A stretch of DNA of 64,000 nucleotides from Hymenobacter cheonanensis (GTDB lineage: Bacteria; Bacteroidota; Bacteroidia; Cytophagales; Hymenobacteraceae). Under the pieces are notes generated by a model. The model searched no databases. It saw only the letters and a list, made by a program, of their open reading frames with translations, and was not told where the DNA came from. Shown in pieces: positions 41,332 through 51,024 of this stretch. Location of the stretch: contig NZ_JAUQSW010000013.1 in assembly GCF_030581075.1 (NCBI RefSeq), positions 62,001 through 126,000 of the forward strand, in the 5' to 3' direction. Position 1 is the first letter of the stretch, and every line of letters begins with the position of its first letter. The translations under genes and the position numbers were made by a program.

Positions 41332-43089
41332 ATGACCCGAGGATTACTTGTCGATTTCACCTACCTCTTTTCCGAGCCCGCCCTGCCCATTGAGCAGTAC
41401 CTCGCGGGCATCAGCCGGCTCCGGCGCTTGCAATGCGTGTCGCACCTGCTGGGCTACCTCAGCCAGGTGCCGGCCCCCAAGCGAAACCATATCACGGACA
41501 TGCAGCAGTTCTTTGGCACTCACAGCCAGCTGTTTGCCAACGAGGTGTATTGCCGGGCGAAGGTGCTCCAAAACCGGGGGCATGGCCGGCTGAGCTTTCT
41601 GCACCCCAAAACGGTGCTGCAGCTCTACTATTATTGCTTCGAGCTGCCGGATGAGCCCGACACCAAGTCGTCGGCCGAATTGGAGAAGAGCTTGTTTAAA
41701 GCGTGTCTGGTGCTGAACGGCCCGTACATCGCGGAGCAGGAGCAAGCGTCGGCCGCGGCGAAGGTGCTGCTCCCGACCCAGCCACTGGCGGCCATGACGT
41801 TGGCGCTGACGTTCTCCGACTTTGAGCTGGTGAACCTGCGCCTGCTCAATATCGCCGTCCTGCAGCTCATTAAGTCCGTCCGGCTATTCGAGTTTTTGGA
41901 GGCGGAGGCGCGTTTTGCCCCGTTGCTGCAAGCCTTTCTGCAACGCTTCGGCTGCCAGGACTGGCCCGAGTATTTCCGGAAGCTCAGCGGCGTCACGAAG
42001 CCCGTCATGCAGGCGGAAAATCCGGGGCGCATCTCCGTGGAGATACCCGATAGTCAGCCGGACTATGAAGCTGACCGGGCCTTCCTGCAGCGCTTTGCGC
42101 TGCGCGAAGGCCAGAAGCTGGATAAGGCCGATTTCACCAGTCTGCGGGCTACCCCGCTGGTAGAGGAAACGCCGGGCACTTTTGTGCTGCCCTACCCGGT
42201 GCTGGTGGTGGAAGCCATGCACAAGGGGCTGTATTTTCAGTTTAATCTGGCCAACCAGTCCCTGCCGAAAAGCCAGCGGGAGCCCGACTGGCGCTCGGTG
42301 TACTGCGACCTGTTCTCGGAGCAGTACCTCATGTATATGCTGCTCGATGCCACCTTTCGGGGCCGGGGATTGGCCTTGAGCGGCCGGGCTATCCTCGACG
42401 GCTGGCAGCTGAAAGGGCAATCCGAGCCCGACTACTATTTCCGCCACGCCAACCGGGCCGTGCTGTTCGAGTCGAAAGATGTGTGGGTAAACAAGGTTGC
42501 CAAGGCCGGCCACGACTTCGCCACCTACCTGGACGAGGTAAAGAAGAAGTTCTACGAAGACGAAGACCAGCATCCCAAAGCCGCGAGGCAGCTGGCCAAC
42601 AACGTGGACCGGCTGCTCCGCCACAAGCTGCCTTTCGATACCGATTTTGACCCGGCCGAGCTGATAATCTACCCGGTGCTGGTGGTGCACGACCGGCTTT
42701 ATAACCAACCCGGCCTGAACGTGGTCGTCAACGACTGGTTTCAGGAAGAGCTGGCCAAGCTGGCACAGGAAGGGCTGCTGGTGCACAACGTGCGCCCGCT
42801 GATTATCATCGACGTGGATACGCTTCTGGCCTACCACGAGGATTTCCGCGACGGGCGGCTGGTATTCGAAGACGTGCTGGAAGAGTACGTGGCCTATCTG
42901 CGGGCCCCAACTTGGGCTGGTATCAGCGACGCCGAGGACGAGCAGCGGCAGATGCAAAGCGTGCATCCCTTTGCCCTGTTTCTGGAGAACTACGCGGAGA
43001 AGCGCGATATGCTGGGCATTCCCAAGGACATGCTGTACCAGATTTTGCCCATCATCAACCGCGGCGCGGCCGACGAGCCGGAACAGTGA
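41332..43089 (+). CDS. Large hypothetical protein with PD-(D/E)xK-like motif
   Basis: 585 residues, soluble, helical N-terminal two thirds. A candidate nuclease core lies at EPD367YYFRHANRAVLFE380SK382D: Pro-Asp, twelve residues, then ExK, as in PD-(D/E)xK enzymes. A following beta strand (ELIIYPVLVVHDRLYNQPG) and a helix support an alpha/beta core. No methyltransferase or helicase partner lies next to it. It sits between the copper regulator and a DUF305 gene with its own upstream gap of 126 bp. An orphan defence or DNA-processing enzyme is possible. Confidence 0.65.
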   Translation: MTRGLLVDFTYLFSEPALPIEQYLAGISRLRRLQCVSHLLGYLSQVPAPKRNHITDMQQFFGTHSQLFANEVYCRAKVLQNRGHGRLSFLHPKTVLQLYYYCFELPDEPDTKSSAELEKSLFKACLVLNGPYIAEQEQASAAAKVLLPTQPLAAMTLALTFSDFELVNLRLLNIAVLQLIKSVRLFEFLEAEARFAPLLQAFLQRFGCQDWPEYFRKLSGVTKPVMQAENPGRISVEIPDSQPDYEADRAFLQRFALREGQKLDKADFTSLRATPLVEETPGTFVLPYPVLVVEAMHKGLYFQFNLANQSLPKSQREPDWRSVYCDLFSEQYLMYMLLDATFRGRGLALSGRAILDGWQLKGQSEPDYYFRHANRAVLFESKDVWVNKVAKAGHDFATYLDEVKKKFYEDEDQHPKAARQLANNVDRLLRHKLPFDTDFDPAELIIYPVLVVHDRLYNQPGLNVVVNDWFQEELAKLAQEGLLVHNVRPLIIIDVDTLLAYHEDFRDGRLVFEDVLEEYVAYLRAPTWAGISDAEDEQRQMQSVHPFALFLENYAEKRDMLGIPKDMLYQILPIINRGAADEPEQ

Positions 43090-43099
43090 ACGACCCCGG

Positions 43100-43110
43100 A
43101 AATTATGCAA
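43100..43110 (+). promoter_or_regulatory. AAATTATGCAA motif, copy 3 (upstream of DUF305 gene)
   Basis: Exact match, 76 bp upstream of the DUF305 lipoprotein start and 10 bp past the stop of the preceding gene. GGCG follows after six bases, then GATTT. Confidence 0.65.
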
Positions 43111-43186
43111 GGAAATGGCGGGGATTTGTAAAATCCAACGGGCGGGTCCTGGTGTTATGGGGGTTCATCAAAGCTTCATAAAGACT

Positions 43187-43795
43187 ATGCCCCGTCTCCG
43201 TTTACCCTTGCTCCTGCTGGCCCTGTTGGGGCTTTTCGCGGCTTCCTGCTCCAAAAGCCACGACATGGACCCCACCCACGACAGCGTGTACATGACCATC
43301 ATGATGGACATGATGACGAAGATGGACGCGCAGGCCAAAACCCAGGACCCCGACCACGACTACGCGGCCCAAATGGTCTTGCACCACGAAGCGGCCATCA
43401 AAATGGCGCAGGAGGAGCTGAAAAGCGGCACCAACCAGGAGATGAAAACGACGGCCCAGACCATCATTACCAAGCAGCAGGCCGAAATCACGCAGTTCAA
43501 CGCCTTCCTCAGCGGCCACCAGCCCCGCTCGCCGCTGGTGCCGCAATTCACCCAACTGCAGAAGACCAACATGGACAAGATGATGGCCAGCAGCGACAAG
43601 CGCACCATCACGGGCCGGCCGGATTATGATTTCGCGCAATTGATGGTCGACCACCACCAGGCCGCCATCGACAACTCGGAGGCGTTGCTGGTGCACGGCC
43701 GCGAGAATACCACCCGCGCCCTGGCCCAGGCCATTATTGCCGACCAGCGGCAGGAAATCCTGGCGCTGCAGGACTGGCTCACGCGCAACAAGTAG
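43187..43795 (+). CDS. DUF305 lipoprotein
   Basis: 202 residues from the ATG at 43187 (MPRLRLPLLLLALLGLFAASC), with the lipobox Cys at residue 21. Two DUF305 repeats carry HDYAAQMVLHHEAAIKMA and YDFAQLMVDHHQAAIDNS, each with paired His in a helix. Met-rich segment MTIMMDMMTKMDA near the N-terminus may bind Cu(I). It lacks the C-terminal heavy-metal-binding domain of the DUF305 protein at 30538. A terminator follows at 43819, so it may be monocistronic and under control of the upstream motif. Confidence 0.87.
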   Translation: MPRLRLPLLLLALLGLFAASCSKSHDMDPTHDSVYMTIMMDMMTKMDAQAKTQDPDHDYAAQMVLHHEAAIKMAQEELKSGTNQEMKTTAQTIITKQQAEITQFNAFLSGHQPRSPLVPQFTQLQKTNMDKMMASSDKRTITGRPDYDFAQLMVDHHQAAIDNSEALLVHGRENTTRALAQAIIADQRQEILALQDWLTRNK

Positions 43796-43818
43796 CGTTT
43801 CGCTCAACAGCTCGCACG

Positions 43819-43847
43819 AAAAGGCAGCCCCGCCAGGGCTGCCTTTT
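43819..43847 (+). terminator. Rho-independent terminator after the DUF305 gene
   Basis: Stem AAAAGGCAGCCC (43819-43830) with GGGCTGCCTTTT (43836-43847), loop CGCCA. The T-run belongs to the second arm. Lies 24 bp past the stop at 43795. Confidence 0.9.
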
Positions 43848-43879
43848 CTGTTGTGTAAGCGCCGCTGGTCAGCGGTTAA

Positions 43880-43890
43880 AAATTATGCAA
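43880..43890 (+). promoter_or_regulatory. AAATTATGCAA motif, copy 4 (upstream of DUF4396 gene)
   Basis: Exact match, 131 bp upstream of the DUF4396 start and 33 bp after the terminator. The GGCG element present at copies 1-3 is replaced by GCTT. Confidence 0.6.
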
Positions 43891-44021
43891 GCGGGAGCTT
43901 GGTTGGTGCAAATCCTGTGTGAAAGCCGCTCGTTTGTAGAAGCTATCAACCCATAACCCGGATTTGCAGGGGGCCAGGAGCTGGTTCGGCTACTCCCCTG
44001 TCAAGGGTATTGCTCCTGCCT

Positions 44022-44996
44022 ATGAACATGCATCATACTCCCTGGGCCCCGGAATGGCTGTTATGGGTCTGGTTCGGCCTCACGCTCTTATCTGTCGCCT
44101 ACGTGGCCTGGGACCTGTTTACCCGCACCCCGGAAATGAAAGTCATGAAGTGGGGCTGGGTGCTGGTCACCCTTTACACCGGGCCGGTGGGGCTGCTGGT
44201 GTACTGGTTTTCGTGCCGCGAGCCGTCGCCCGGCACCCACGAGCAGTTCGTGGCTCCGCTCTGGAAGCAGGCCGTGGGCTCGACGATTCACTGCGCCGCC
44301 GGCGACGCCACTGGCATCATTGTGGCCGCCGCCATCACCGGCTACTTCGGCCTGAGCATGGGCACCGACATCTGGATTGAATACGCGGCAGGCTTCCTGT
44401 TCGGGCTATTCATCTTCCAGGCCCTGTTTATGAAGGACATGATGAACATGAGCTACTGGCAGGCCCTGCGCAGCTCGTTTCTGCCGGAGTGGATGTCGAT
44501 GAATGCCATGATGGCCGGCATGCTGCCCACGATGGTGCTGCTGATGAGCCGCGACATGCGGGCAATGGAAGCCAGCTCGCCCTGGTTCTGGGCATCGATG
44601 TCGGCCGCCACGCTGGTGGGCGTAGCCATGGCCTACCCCATCAACTGGTGGCTGGTCAAGCATCAACTCAAGCACGGCATGGGCACCGAGCGGGCCTTGG
44701 GCAAAGGCGGGGCTACGGTGGCCGCTGAGCACCAGCACGCGGGCATGGCCATGGCCGGCATGTCACACGCTATGCCCCCAAAGACCGCCAGCGCGCACGC
44801 TGGGCACGCCATGCCCGGCATGAATATGGCCGGCGACGGTCAGGTGTCGGCCGGACGCAAAGCCCTGGTCACGGTGCTCACCCTGCTCATGCTGGCGGCG
44901 GGCTACTACGTGGCTGCCCGGTATGGCGACCTCTCGATGCGCCCCGGCCAGCCGATGGACATGCCGGAAATGGCCATGCCCGGCATGACACATTAG
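44022..44996 (+). CDS. DUF4396 membrane protein with His/Met-rich loop
   Basis: 324 residues from the ATG at 44022 (MNMHHTPWAPEWLLWVWFGL); an ATG at 44028 is an alternative. About six to seven membrane segments of the DUF4396 domain (GSTIHCAAGDATGIIVAAAI; FLFGLFIFQALFMKDMMNMSYW). Between the last two segments is a His/Met-rich loop (HQHAGMAMAGMSHAMPP; HAGHAMPGMNMAG), and the C-terminus repeats MDMPEMAMPGM. This strongly suggests Cu(I)/Ag(I) handling on one side of the membrane. Its function in the family is uncharacterised. Confidence 0.87.
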   Translation: MNMHHTPWAPEWLLWVWFGLTLLSVAYVAWDLFTRTPEMKVMKWGWVLVTLYTGPVGLLVYWFSCREPSPGTHEQFVAPLWKQAVGSTIHCAAGDATGIIVAAAITGYFGLSMGTDIWIEYAAGFLFGLFIFQALFMKDMMNMSYWQALRSSFLPEWMSMNAMMAGMLPTMVLLMSRDMRAMEASSPWFWASMSAATLVGVAMAYPINWWLVKHQLKHGMGTERALGKGGATVAAEHQHAGMAMAGMSHAMPPKTASAHAGHAMPGMNMAGDGQVSAGRKALVTVLTLLMLAAGYYVAARYGDLSMRPGQPMDMPEMAMPGMTH

Positions 44997-45093
44997 GCCG
45001 TAGCAGCCGACTCAGGCACTGAATTCCGGGCGGCTAGCTTGTGGACCCCGGGGTTCTGCGCATCTTAGTGGTTCCATTGGCCTATCCCATTTT

Positions 45094-46344
<1,251 letters not shown>

Positions 46345-46356
46345 GTTACCCCCCCG

Positions 46357-47202
46357 ATGATGTTAAACGACCCAGTTTTGGAGGCGATTCTGCTTGGCTA
46401 CCCGCCTTTGAGCCTTTGTGAGTATTCCAGCTACTTATCCCAACGGGTATACCGCCATCTCTCGGATGTTTTTCGCCATGAGCTGAGTTTCTCGGAGTTG
46501 GGGATGACCGACCATTTCATCCTGGATTTGGTAAGGTTCACTCATCGGAGCAGTCCAGCCACTGTTAAGGTGTACAAAACTTCGTGGCCGGTGGAAACCG
46601 CGTTTGGCAACGACATTGATTTGTTCATAGGGGACGGGACCGGTCAGTACGATTGGTACGCGCTGCAAGCCAAGGTAATGTCGCACGAAGGGGAGTTCAA
46701 CGACTTGAAAGTAAAGGTGAAGGGTGAGTTGCATCAGTGGCACAAGCTGCTGCTGCACGAGCGACTGTTCGGTAGTCAGGCGTTTTACTTGCTCTACGTG
46801 GGGAAATCGAAGACCAACTTGCCATCGACCCGCCCAACGAAGGAGGATTGCCACGGGGTAGCCCCCATCGGAGACTATGGCCTGAGCCTGGTGAAAGCGC
46901 TCGACATCCATAAAACGGTCACTCGCACCACTCCAATGAAGTTCAGCGAAGTGTTTCCTGACCTGGTGGAACCGCTGCGGAGCATCTTCTGCTGCCCTCG
47001 CCCCTTGCCGCCGACCGCAAGAAAGTACAGTGCGGCCGAGATATACACGCCCGCTTACCGCCAGGTTTACGCGCGAGAAAAAGGCGATGCAAGTTATCGG
47101 GACTACAACAATCTGGACCATTTCCTGCCCGATGGCTTTGCCCCTCTCCGCATTCTGATTGACCTCAATCCGGACGTAGTGAATAGCGAGCGTGACAGCT
47201 AG
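46357..47202 (+). CDS. Putative nuclease-like partner protein (ExnD-QxK motif)
   Basis: 281 residues; ATG at 46357. A nuclease-like core is seen at WPVE80TAFGND86IDLFIGDGTG followed by WYALQ104AK106VMSHEGEF. E, D and QxK fit restriction-like folds, where QxK replaces ExK. The remainder has no recognised domain. Base composition looks clearly lower in GC than the ars operon next door. It converges on arsC with a gap of 29 bp. With the upstream gene it may form an undescribed defence pair. Confidence 0.6.
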   Translation: MMLNDPVLEAILLGYPPLSLCEYSSYLSQRVYRHLSDVFRHELSFSELGMTDHFILDLVRFTHRSSPATVKVYKTSWPVETAFGNDIDLFIGDGTGQYDWYALQAKVMSHEGEFNDLKVKVKGELHQWHKLLLHERLFGSQAFYLLYVGKSKTNLPSTRPTKEDCHGVAPIGDYGLSLVKALDIHKTVTRTTPMKFSEVFPDLVEPLRSIFCCPRPLPPTARKYSAAEIYTPAYRQVYAREKGDASYRDYNNLDHFLPDGFAPLRILIDLNPDVVNSERDS

Positions 47203-47231
47203 GCCTGCTGACTGCGCTTGCCAGGGCTGGC

Positions 47232-47663
47232 CTACGAGGCTTGGAACTGCGCCCGCAGGAAGTCGTGTGCGTAAGTCTTGACCTGGTCACGCACGCTGCG
47301 AAATTGGTCCATTATTTCTTCTTCAGTACCAGTGGCTTTTGCCGGGTCGGGGAAATTGTGGTGCAGTTTCTTTGCAACAGACGGAAATACGGGGCACACC
47401 TCGTTGGCGTGGTCACACACCGTAATGACGTAGTCGAATGGCACGGCGGCGTACTCATCGACGTGGTTGCTGGTGTGGTAGCTGATATCTACATCGTCCT
47501 CAGCCATCACGCGCACGGCGCGGGGGTTGAGGCCATGCACTTCGACGCCGGCGCTGTACACGGCGGCCCTGTCGCCGAGTTCTTGCTGGAGGTAGCCGTG
47601 TAGTAGCTGGCTGCGGCAGGAGTTGCCGGTGCACAGCACTAGCACGTTTTTCTTGTCTGACAT
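47232..47663 (-). CDS. arsC: Arsenate reductase, low-molecular-weight phosphatase type
   Basis: Reduces arsenate to arsenite for export. 143 residues from the ATG at 47663 (MSDKKNVLVLCTGNSC). The phosphate loop is C11TGNSCR17S; redox cysteines C83 and C90 in VCDHANEVCPVFP suit a thioredoxin-coupled mechanism. EEEIMDQFRSVRDQVKTYA is the usual C-terminal helix. Last gene of the ars operon, 25 bp after the arsenite exporter gene. Confidence 0.95.
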   Translation of the reverse strand: MSDKKNVLVLCTGNSCRSQLLHGYLQQELGDRAAVYSAGVEVHGLNPRAVRVMAEDDVDISYHTSNHVDEYAAVPFDYVITVCDHANEVCPVFPSVAKKLHHNFPDPAKATGTEEEIMDQFRSVRDQVKTYAHDFLRAQFQAS

Positions 47664-47688
47664 GTGAAGGGGGAAAAGCAGCAAAGGG

Positions 47689-48795
47689 TTAGACGGCCGC
47701 GGCCACCGTTTTGCCGCCGTACCAGCGGCGGCGGAACCAGAAGGCCAGATTCACCAGCGCAATCAGGGCGGGTACCTCAATCAGCGGGCCGATGACCCCA
47801 GCGAAGGCCTGGCCCGAGTTGAGCCCGAACACGCCGATGGCCACCGCAATGGCCAGCTCAAAGTTGTTGCCGGTAGCGGTGAAGGCAATGGAAGCATTTT
47901 CGGCGTAGTCAGCCCCCAGGTACTTGCCAGCGGCAAAACTGAGTACGAACATGATGCCGAAGTACAGGGCCAGCGGTAGCGCAATGCGCAGCACGTCGAG
48001 CGGCACCTGCACAATGGTTTCGCCCTTGAGACTGAACATGACTACAATGGTGAGCAGCAGCGCCACCAGCGTAATGGGGCTGATAGCCGGGATATACACG
48101 TTCTCGTACCACGCATCGCCTTTCAGCCGGCGCAGGACGGTGCGCGAGAGAAACCCAGCCGCAAACGGGATGCCCAGGTAAATGAGTACACTCTGGGCAA
48201 TGTCCCAGATGCCGATGTTCACCACGTAGCCTTTTAGCCCAAAGTAGGGCGGCAGCACGGTGATGAACAGCCAGGCCAGCACCGAGTAAAACAGCACCTG
48301 AAAGATTGAGTTGAGCGCTACGAGGCCGGCGGCGTACTCGCGGCTGCCATCGGCCAAGTCGTTCCAGACCAGCACCATGGCAATGCAGCGGGCAATGCCT
48401 ATGAGAATCAAGCCCATCATGTACTCCGGCTTGTCGGGCAGCAGCCAGATGGCCAGCAGGAACATGAGCAGCGGCCCCAGAATCCAGTTCAGGAACAGCG
48501 AGAGGCCGATGATGCGCGTGTTTTTGAAGACGGTGGGCAGCTGCTCGTACTTCACCTTGGCCAGCGGCGGATACATCATCAGAATCAGCCCGATGGCCAG
48601 CGGCACGTTCACCGTGCCTACCGAGAAGTAGTTGATGGCCCCGTTGATGCCGGGCACGAAGTAGCCCAGGCCGACGCCCAGCGCCATGGCCAGGAATATC
48701 CAGAGCGTGAGGCCCCGGTCGAGGCCGGAGAGTTTCTTCTCGGCCAGCGCGGCGGGGGCCGGGACGGCAGGCAGGGGTTGATTCAGGGTTGTCAT
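47689..48795 (-). CDS. arsB: Arsenite efflux transporter, ACR3 family
   Basis: Exports arsenite across the inner membrane. 368 residues from the ATG at 48795 (MTTLNQPLPAVPAPAAL); the longer frame upstream is the arsN gene in another frame. About ten membrane segments. The conserved Cys of ACR3 proteins is C137 in GIARCIAMVLVWNDLADG. Family signatures also include LNWILGPLLMFLLA near 102-115 and AFTATGNNFELAIAVAIGVFG. Directly downstream of arsN (13 bp) and upstream of arsC. Confidence 0.95.
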   Translation of the reverse strand: MTTLNQPLPAVPAPAALAEKKLSGLDRGLTLWIFLAMALGVGLGYFVPGINGAINYFSVGTVNVPLAIGLILMMYPPLAKVKYEQLPTVFKNTRIIGLSLFLNWILGPLLMFLLAIWLLPDKPEYMMGLILIGIARCIAMVLVWNDLADGSREYAAGLVALNSIFQVLFYSVLAWLFITVLPPYFGLKGYVVNIGIWDIAQSVLIYLGIPFAAGFLSRTVLRRLKGDAWYENVYIPAISPITLVALLLTIVVMFSLKGETIVQVPLDVLRIALPLALYFGIMFVLSFAAGKYLGADYAENASIAFTATGNNFELAIAVAIGVFGLNSGQAFAGVIGPLIEVPALIALVNLAFWFRRRWYGGKTVAAAV

Positions 48796-48808
48796 GGAAA
48801 GAAGTGAT

Positions 48809-49303
48809 TTATGCGACGCCGACCGTGGTGCTGCGCCGCTCCATCTGCACCGTGTTGCGCCACACGCCGTGGTGCTGGCCGATTCGTTCGCGGTGGCCGA
48901 TGACGCGAAAGCCCGCCTGCGTGTGCAGGCCAATGCTGGCTGCGTTTTCCTCGAAAGTACCGGCTTGTAGCGTCCAGATGCCCTGGGCCTCCGAGTCCGC
49001 AATCAGGGCCTGCAGCAGCTGCCGGCCCACGCCCTGTCCCCGGGCACCGGCGGCGATATAGATGCTGAGTTCGGCCACGCCGCCGTACACGCAGCGGCTC
49101 GACACGGGCGAAAGCGCGGCCCAGCCCAGCACCGTGCCAGCGTCATCAACGGCGACCAAGCGGCTGTGGGCCAGGTGCGCCCGGTCCCAGGCCTGCCATT
49201 CGGGGGCCTGCGTTTCAAAGGTGGCGTTGCCCGTGGCAATGCCTTGCTCGTAAATGGCGCGCACGGCGGGCCAGTGGTCTTCCGCGAGTGGTTGGATGGT
49301 CAT
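48809..49303 (-). CDS. arsN: GNAT acetyltransferase, ArsN1-like
   Basis: 164 residues of the phosphinothricin-acetyltransferase-like GNAT family. The acetyl-CoA loop is ARGQGVGRQLLQALI (about 87-101). ELSIYIAAGARGQG and GFRVIGHRERIGQHHGVWRNTVQMER are typical of ArsN1 enzymes, which acetylate arsinothricin and so protect glutamine synthetase. Placement in an ars operon supports this role over herbicide resistance. Start ATG at 49303, 12 bp after the metallophosphatase stop. Confidence 0.87.
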   Translation of the reverse strand: MTIQPLAEDHWPAVRAIYEQGIATGNATFETQAPEWQAWDRAHLAHSRLVAVDDAGTVLGWAALSPVSSRCVYGGVAELSIYIAAGARGQGVGRQLLQALIADSEAQGIWTLQAGTFEENAASIGLHTQAGFRVIGHRERIGQHHGVWRNTVQMERRSTTVGVA

Positions 49304-49315
49304 CGGGCGAGTAGC

Positions 49316-50089
49316 TTAATAGGCTTTGCGCAGCATATCGGCGTATTCATTCGGCAGCGGGGAGTCCTCCACCGCCCGCGCCGCTTTCTCCACGTCGTAT
49401 TCGACGCGAATCAGTTCTGCGCGCACGCTGCCGGGGTCGGTGAGCTTGGTGGTTGAGTCGAGGTGCAGCAGTTGGTAGGCCGCTCGCGGGTCGCCGTCCT
49501 TGGGCTTACCCACTGAGCCGATGTTGAGCGCGTGGCGGTAGCGTATTTCGCCTTCCACCTCGTAGGCAAACGTGCGGTGGTAGGGCTTGTGGGTGTGCCC
49601 GAACAGCAGGATGTCGGCGTTGGCCTCGGCCAGCACCCGCAGAAAGCTGGCTTCGGGCCGGTCCTCAAACAGGTACTCGTTGATTTTGCGGGGCGAGCCG
49701 TGCACCATCAGCAGGTTCAGCGTGCAGGGCTCCTCCTGAAACTCCAGCCGCATGTGCTTGGGCAGCAGGCGCAGGTAGCGACGCTCGTCGTCGCCTACCA
49801 CGTGGTTGGTGTAGGCGATGCTTAGCGCGCCCAAGTCCTTTTCGGTGTCGGTTTTGTAGGCGCAGCCGCAGTTGCTGCTGGCCAGCCCGATGCCTTGGTC
49901 GTAGTTGCCGGCCAGGGTGGGAATGCCGCGGCGGCGCACCTCGTTCACCACTTCGTTGGGCCAGGGCGCGTAGCCCACCAGGTCGCCGAGACAGAAAATC
50001 ATGTCGGGCCGGCGCTGCTCCATATCGGCCAGTACCGCGTCCAGGGCCGGCAGATTGCCGTGCACGTCGGAGAAAAAGGCAATCGTCAT
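49316..50089 (-). CDS. Calcineurin-like metallophosphoesterase
   Basis: 257 residues from the ATG at 50089 (MTIAFFSDVHGNLPALDAVL). Metal ligands are visible in FFSD8VH10GN, FCLGDLVGYAP, TLAGNYDQG, MVHGSPRKI and LLFGHTHKP, the full calcineurin-like set. Related proteins are frequent in Bacteroidetes ars operons. Substrate unknown; the YfcE/diadenosine-type branch is the closest by look. In line with arsN and DUF6428 genes on the same strand. Confidence 0.88.
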   Translation of the reverse strand: MTIAFFSDVHGNLPALDAVLADMEQRRPDMIFCLGDLVGYAPWPNEVVNEVRRRGIPTLAGNYDQGIGLASSNCGCAYKTDTEKDLGALSIAYTNHVVGDDERRYLRLLPKHMRLEFQEEPCTLNLLMVHGSPRKINEYLFEDRPEASFLRVLAEANADILLFGHTHKPYHRTFAYEVEGEIRYRHALNIGSVGKPKDGDPRAAYQLLHLDSTTKLTDPGSVRAELIRVEYDVEKAARAVEDSPLPNEYADMLRKAY

Positions 50090-50121
50090 CGAAATCGGGA
50101 GAAAGGGATGGGGTGAAAAGT

Positions 50122-50155
50122 CAAGCGGCACGACCCGGAAGGGCCGCGCCGCTTG
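50122..50155 (-). terminator. Terminator-like hairpin after the DUF6428 gene
   Basis: Arms CAAGCGGC (50122-50129) and GCCGCTTG (50148-50155), 18-base loop. On the minus strand it is followed by ACTTTTCACC. It lies 7 bp past the stop at 50162, within the ars operon, so it may only reduce downstream expression. Confidence 0.55.
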
Positions 50156-50161
50156 TTCATT

Positions 50162-50620
50162 TTAGCAGCACCCACCGCCCGGCGTGCAGCCCGCTACCAG
50201 CAGTTGAGGCAGCGCAAATTGCTGGTCGGAGATGCCGCAGGCATCCTGCGCCAGGCAGGCCGTGTGCTTCTGGGTCAGCACGAAGTCGTTGCCTTCGCGG
50301 GTCAGCCCGAACTTGCCAATGGTGGCCTGCTGGTACTCCACCTCGATGTCGAGGTCTTCGCTGCCCAGAACTTTTTTCGACAGGTCCAAGATGTGCAGGA
50401 ATTTCAGGGGAGCCAGGCGGTGGTCGTAGTCGCCGGCTTCCCAGAGCTGGAAGTTGGCCACCGTTTCGCGGCGCTCTACCCCACCGCAGTCGATAAAGTG
50501 CTTGTTTACCAGCCCTACTTCGGTGACGTGGAAGTGCGCGGGTAGGTACTCACCCGTGGGCAGGCGAAAATTGACGGCTTCTACTTCGGCCAGGGCCTGC
50601 TTAATTTCGGAAATTTTCAT
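50162..50620 (-). CDS. DUF6428 family protein
   Basis: 152 residues. Start MKISEIKQALAEVEAVNFRLPTG. The domain is a compact alpha/beta fold (AHFHVTEVGLVNKHFIDCGG; LSKKVLGSEDLDIEVEYQ). The C-terminus is Cys-rich: CLAQDACGISDQQF and the terminal GGGCC, giving candidate arsenite-binding cysteines. DUF6428 genes are typical companions of arsR and arsC in Bacteroidetes. Exact role unknown; a metallochaperone-like function would fit. Lies 53 bp after arsR on the same strand. Confidence 0.83.
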   Translation of the reverse strand: MKISEIKQALAEVEAVNFRLPTGEYLPAHFHVTEVGLVNKHFIDCGGVERRETVANFQLWEAGDYDHRLAPLKFLHILDLSKKVLGSEDLDIEVEYQQATIGKFGLTREGNDFVLTQKHTACLAQDACGISDQQFALPQLLVAGCTPGGGCC

Positions 50621-50673
50621 GGCGTTGTGCGTTGAAGGTCAGGGGTGAAAACTCAGGAAATAGGTTCGGGCAA

Positions 50674-51024
50674 CTAGCAGGCGCAAGCATCGTCCGGGCC
50701 GCAGACCGCGCCGGTGGTAGCCTCCAGAAAAAAGGCTGTGAACTGCTGGTGCACCTGGTGCAGCAGTTCGGTATTGAGGCAGTAGCAGACGGTGAGTCCG
50801 TCGATTTCGCCGCGTATCAAATCCAGCGCTTTCAGCTCCTGCAGGTGCTGCGACACCGTAGTGCGCGACAGGGGCAGTTCGGCAGCGATGTCGCCCGAGA
50901 TGCAGGTTTTCTGCGCGGCCAGAAACTGGATGATGGCCACGCGGGCCGGGTGGGCCAGCGCTTTGGCCACGCGGGCCAGCTGCTGCTGCTCTTCGGTGAA
51001 AGCGGCGGTTTTTGCGTAAGTCAT
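50674..51024 (-). CDS. arsR: ArsR family arsenic-responsive repressor
   Basis: 116 residues, winged helix: AKALAHPARVAIIQFLAAQ, then CISGDIAAELPLSRTTVSQHLQELKALDLIRG as recognition helix and wing. The usual ELCVC site in the third helix is reduced to C41. Other cysteines are C80, C82 and the C-terminal C108, C114 and C116 (CGPDDACAC), which could form the arsenite site. This C-terminal location is like ArsR variants with relocated sensors. The probable operator is the palindrome at 51317-51359. Start overlaps the previous gene by 4 bp. Confidence 0.92.
   Translation of the reverse strand: MTYAKTAAFTEEQQQLARVAKALAHPARVAIIQFLAAQKTCISGDIAAELPLSRTTVSQHLQELKALDLIRGEIDGLTVCYCLNTELLHQVHQQFTAFFLEATTGAVCGPDDACAC

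Noticed and set aside
41884..43110. 408-residue minus-strand open frame over the large hypothetical gene
   Set aside because: Antisense shadow; the plus-strand protein has a coherent nuclease-like core and the antisense has only His/Gln/Val-rich sequence.
43816..43890. Possible CRISPR or repeat array around the terminator
   Set aside because: Only one hairpin and one motif copy; no spaced repeats.
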